30,546 bases of DNA from CAZMSQ01 sp964569025 (lineage in GTDB: Bacteria; Bacteroidota; Bacteroidia; Chitinophagales; Saprospiraceae): assembly GCA_964569025.1 (NCBI GenBank), contig CAZMSQ010000028.1:1-30546 (forward strand), given 5' to 3'. Shown in pieces: positions 30,430-30,546 of the stretch (positions are counted from its first letter, which is position 1; each line of letters opens with the position of its first letter). The notes beneath the pieces are model-generated. The model made no database searches and was not told where the DNA came from. It was given only the letters and a program-made list of their open reading frames with translations. The position numbers and the translations under genes are program-made.

Positions 30430-30546
30430 TGGGCGGGGTGTGGGGCGCCCACGAGGGGCGGCCTTGCAGTGAGGGGGAGGCTACGATGGGTGGCCTTGCA
30501 GCGGGGGTCGCCACTCGTGGAGGGGGCGATCCAATGGGGATTATAT
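30430..30546. repeat. G-rich repeated tract at right edge
   Basis: The 117 bases after the LptD-like gene are strongly G-rich on the plus strand. The motif GGCCTTGCAG occurs twice (30460-30469 and 30492-30501), each followed by a G-run, with related blocks between them. No gene is recognisable. It may be the start of a longer intergenic repeat array or low-complexity element that continues outside the window. Confidence 0.55.

Noticed and set aside
1..30546. CRISPR arrays, insertion sequences, prophage or defence genes
   Set aside because: No regularly spaced repeats, transposase, integrase or recognised defence effector was found; the short DUF6922-like gene alone is not enough to claim a toxin-antitoxin system.

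Overview
The window looks like a chromosomal scaffold segment from a Bacteroidota bacterium, probably of the Saprospiria/Lewinella type. That lineage is inferred from gene content: a short primary sigma factor lacking region 1.1, a protein with a type IX secretion C-terminal sorting domain, a TonB receptor paired with a DUF4249 lipoprotein, and several promoters of the form TTTG-like, about 20 bases, TAnnTTTG. A run of exactly 100 Ns (24717-24816) marks a scaffold gap, so the source is a draft or metagenome assembly.

Layout. 1-1864 (minus) holds a gene cut by the left edge, a short DUF6922-like gene that may be truncated, and a Bacteroidota regulator-like protein of unknown role. 2107-6252 (plus) holds a Thermus/Rickettsia-type isocitrate dehydrogenase, a beta carbonic anhydrase, a periplasmic thioredoxin-fold protein and an Lrp/AsnC regulator. 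6307-10505 (plus) is a tight run of a TraB/GumN protein, a TonB-dependent receptor and a DUF4249 lipoprotein. 10527-13692 has a START-like protein (minus), the primary sigma factor and a long-form GAPDH. 13770-18997 (minus) has a T9SS cargo protein, then heptose-7-phosphate kinase, Kdo transferase and an outer-membrane protein gene. 19097-22338 (plus) is a nucleotide-sugar operon (DegT aminotransferase, UDP-xylose synthase, dTDP-glucose 4,6-dehydratase). 22356-24616 (minus) is gap-pgk. After the gap come tRNA-Glu(TTC), an MCE protein and a Zn amidase (minus), and an LptD-like protein (plus).

How the genes work together. Most of the right half serves the cell envelope: LPS core (Kdo, heptose), surface sugars, LPS export (LptD), lipid transport (MCE) and peptidoglycan hydrolysis. 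The rest is central metabolism, with two different GAPDH genes and one IDH whose cofactor residues look NAD-type.

I found no clearly new multi-gene system. The items most worth a second look are regulatory or structural: a Phe-rich 39-codon ORF in the sigma-factor leader, inverted repeats upstream of the IDH and Lrp genes, a hairpin between gap and pgk, a perfect palindrome abutting the assembly gap, and a G-rich repeated tract at the right edge. Several gene starts were moved inward from the longest possible ATG/GTG; the reasons are given in the entries.
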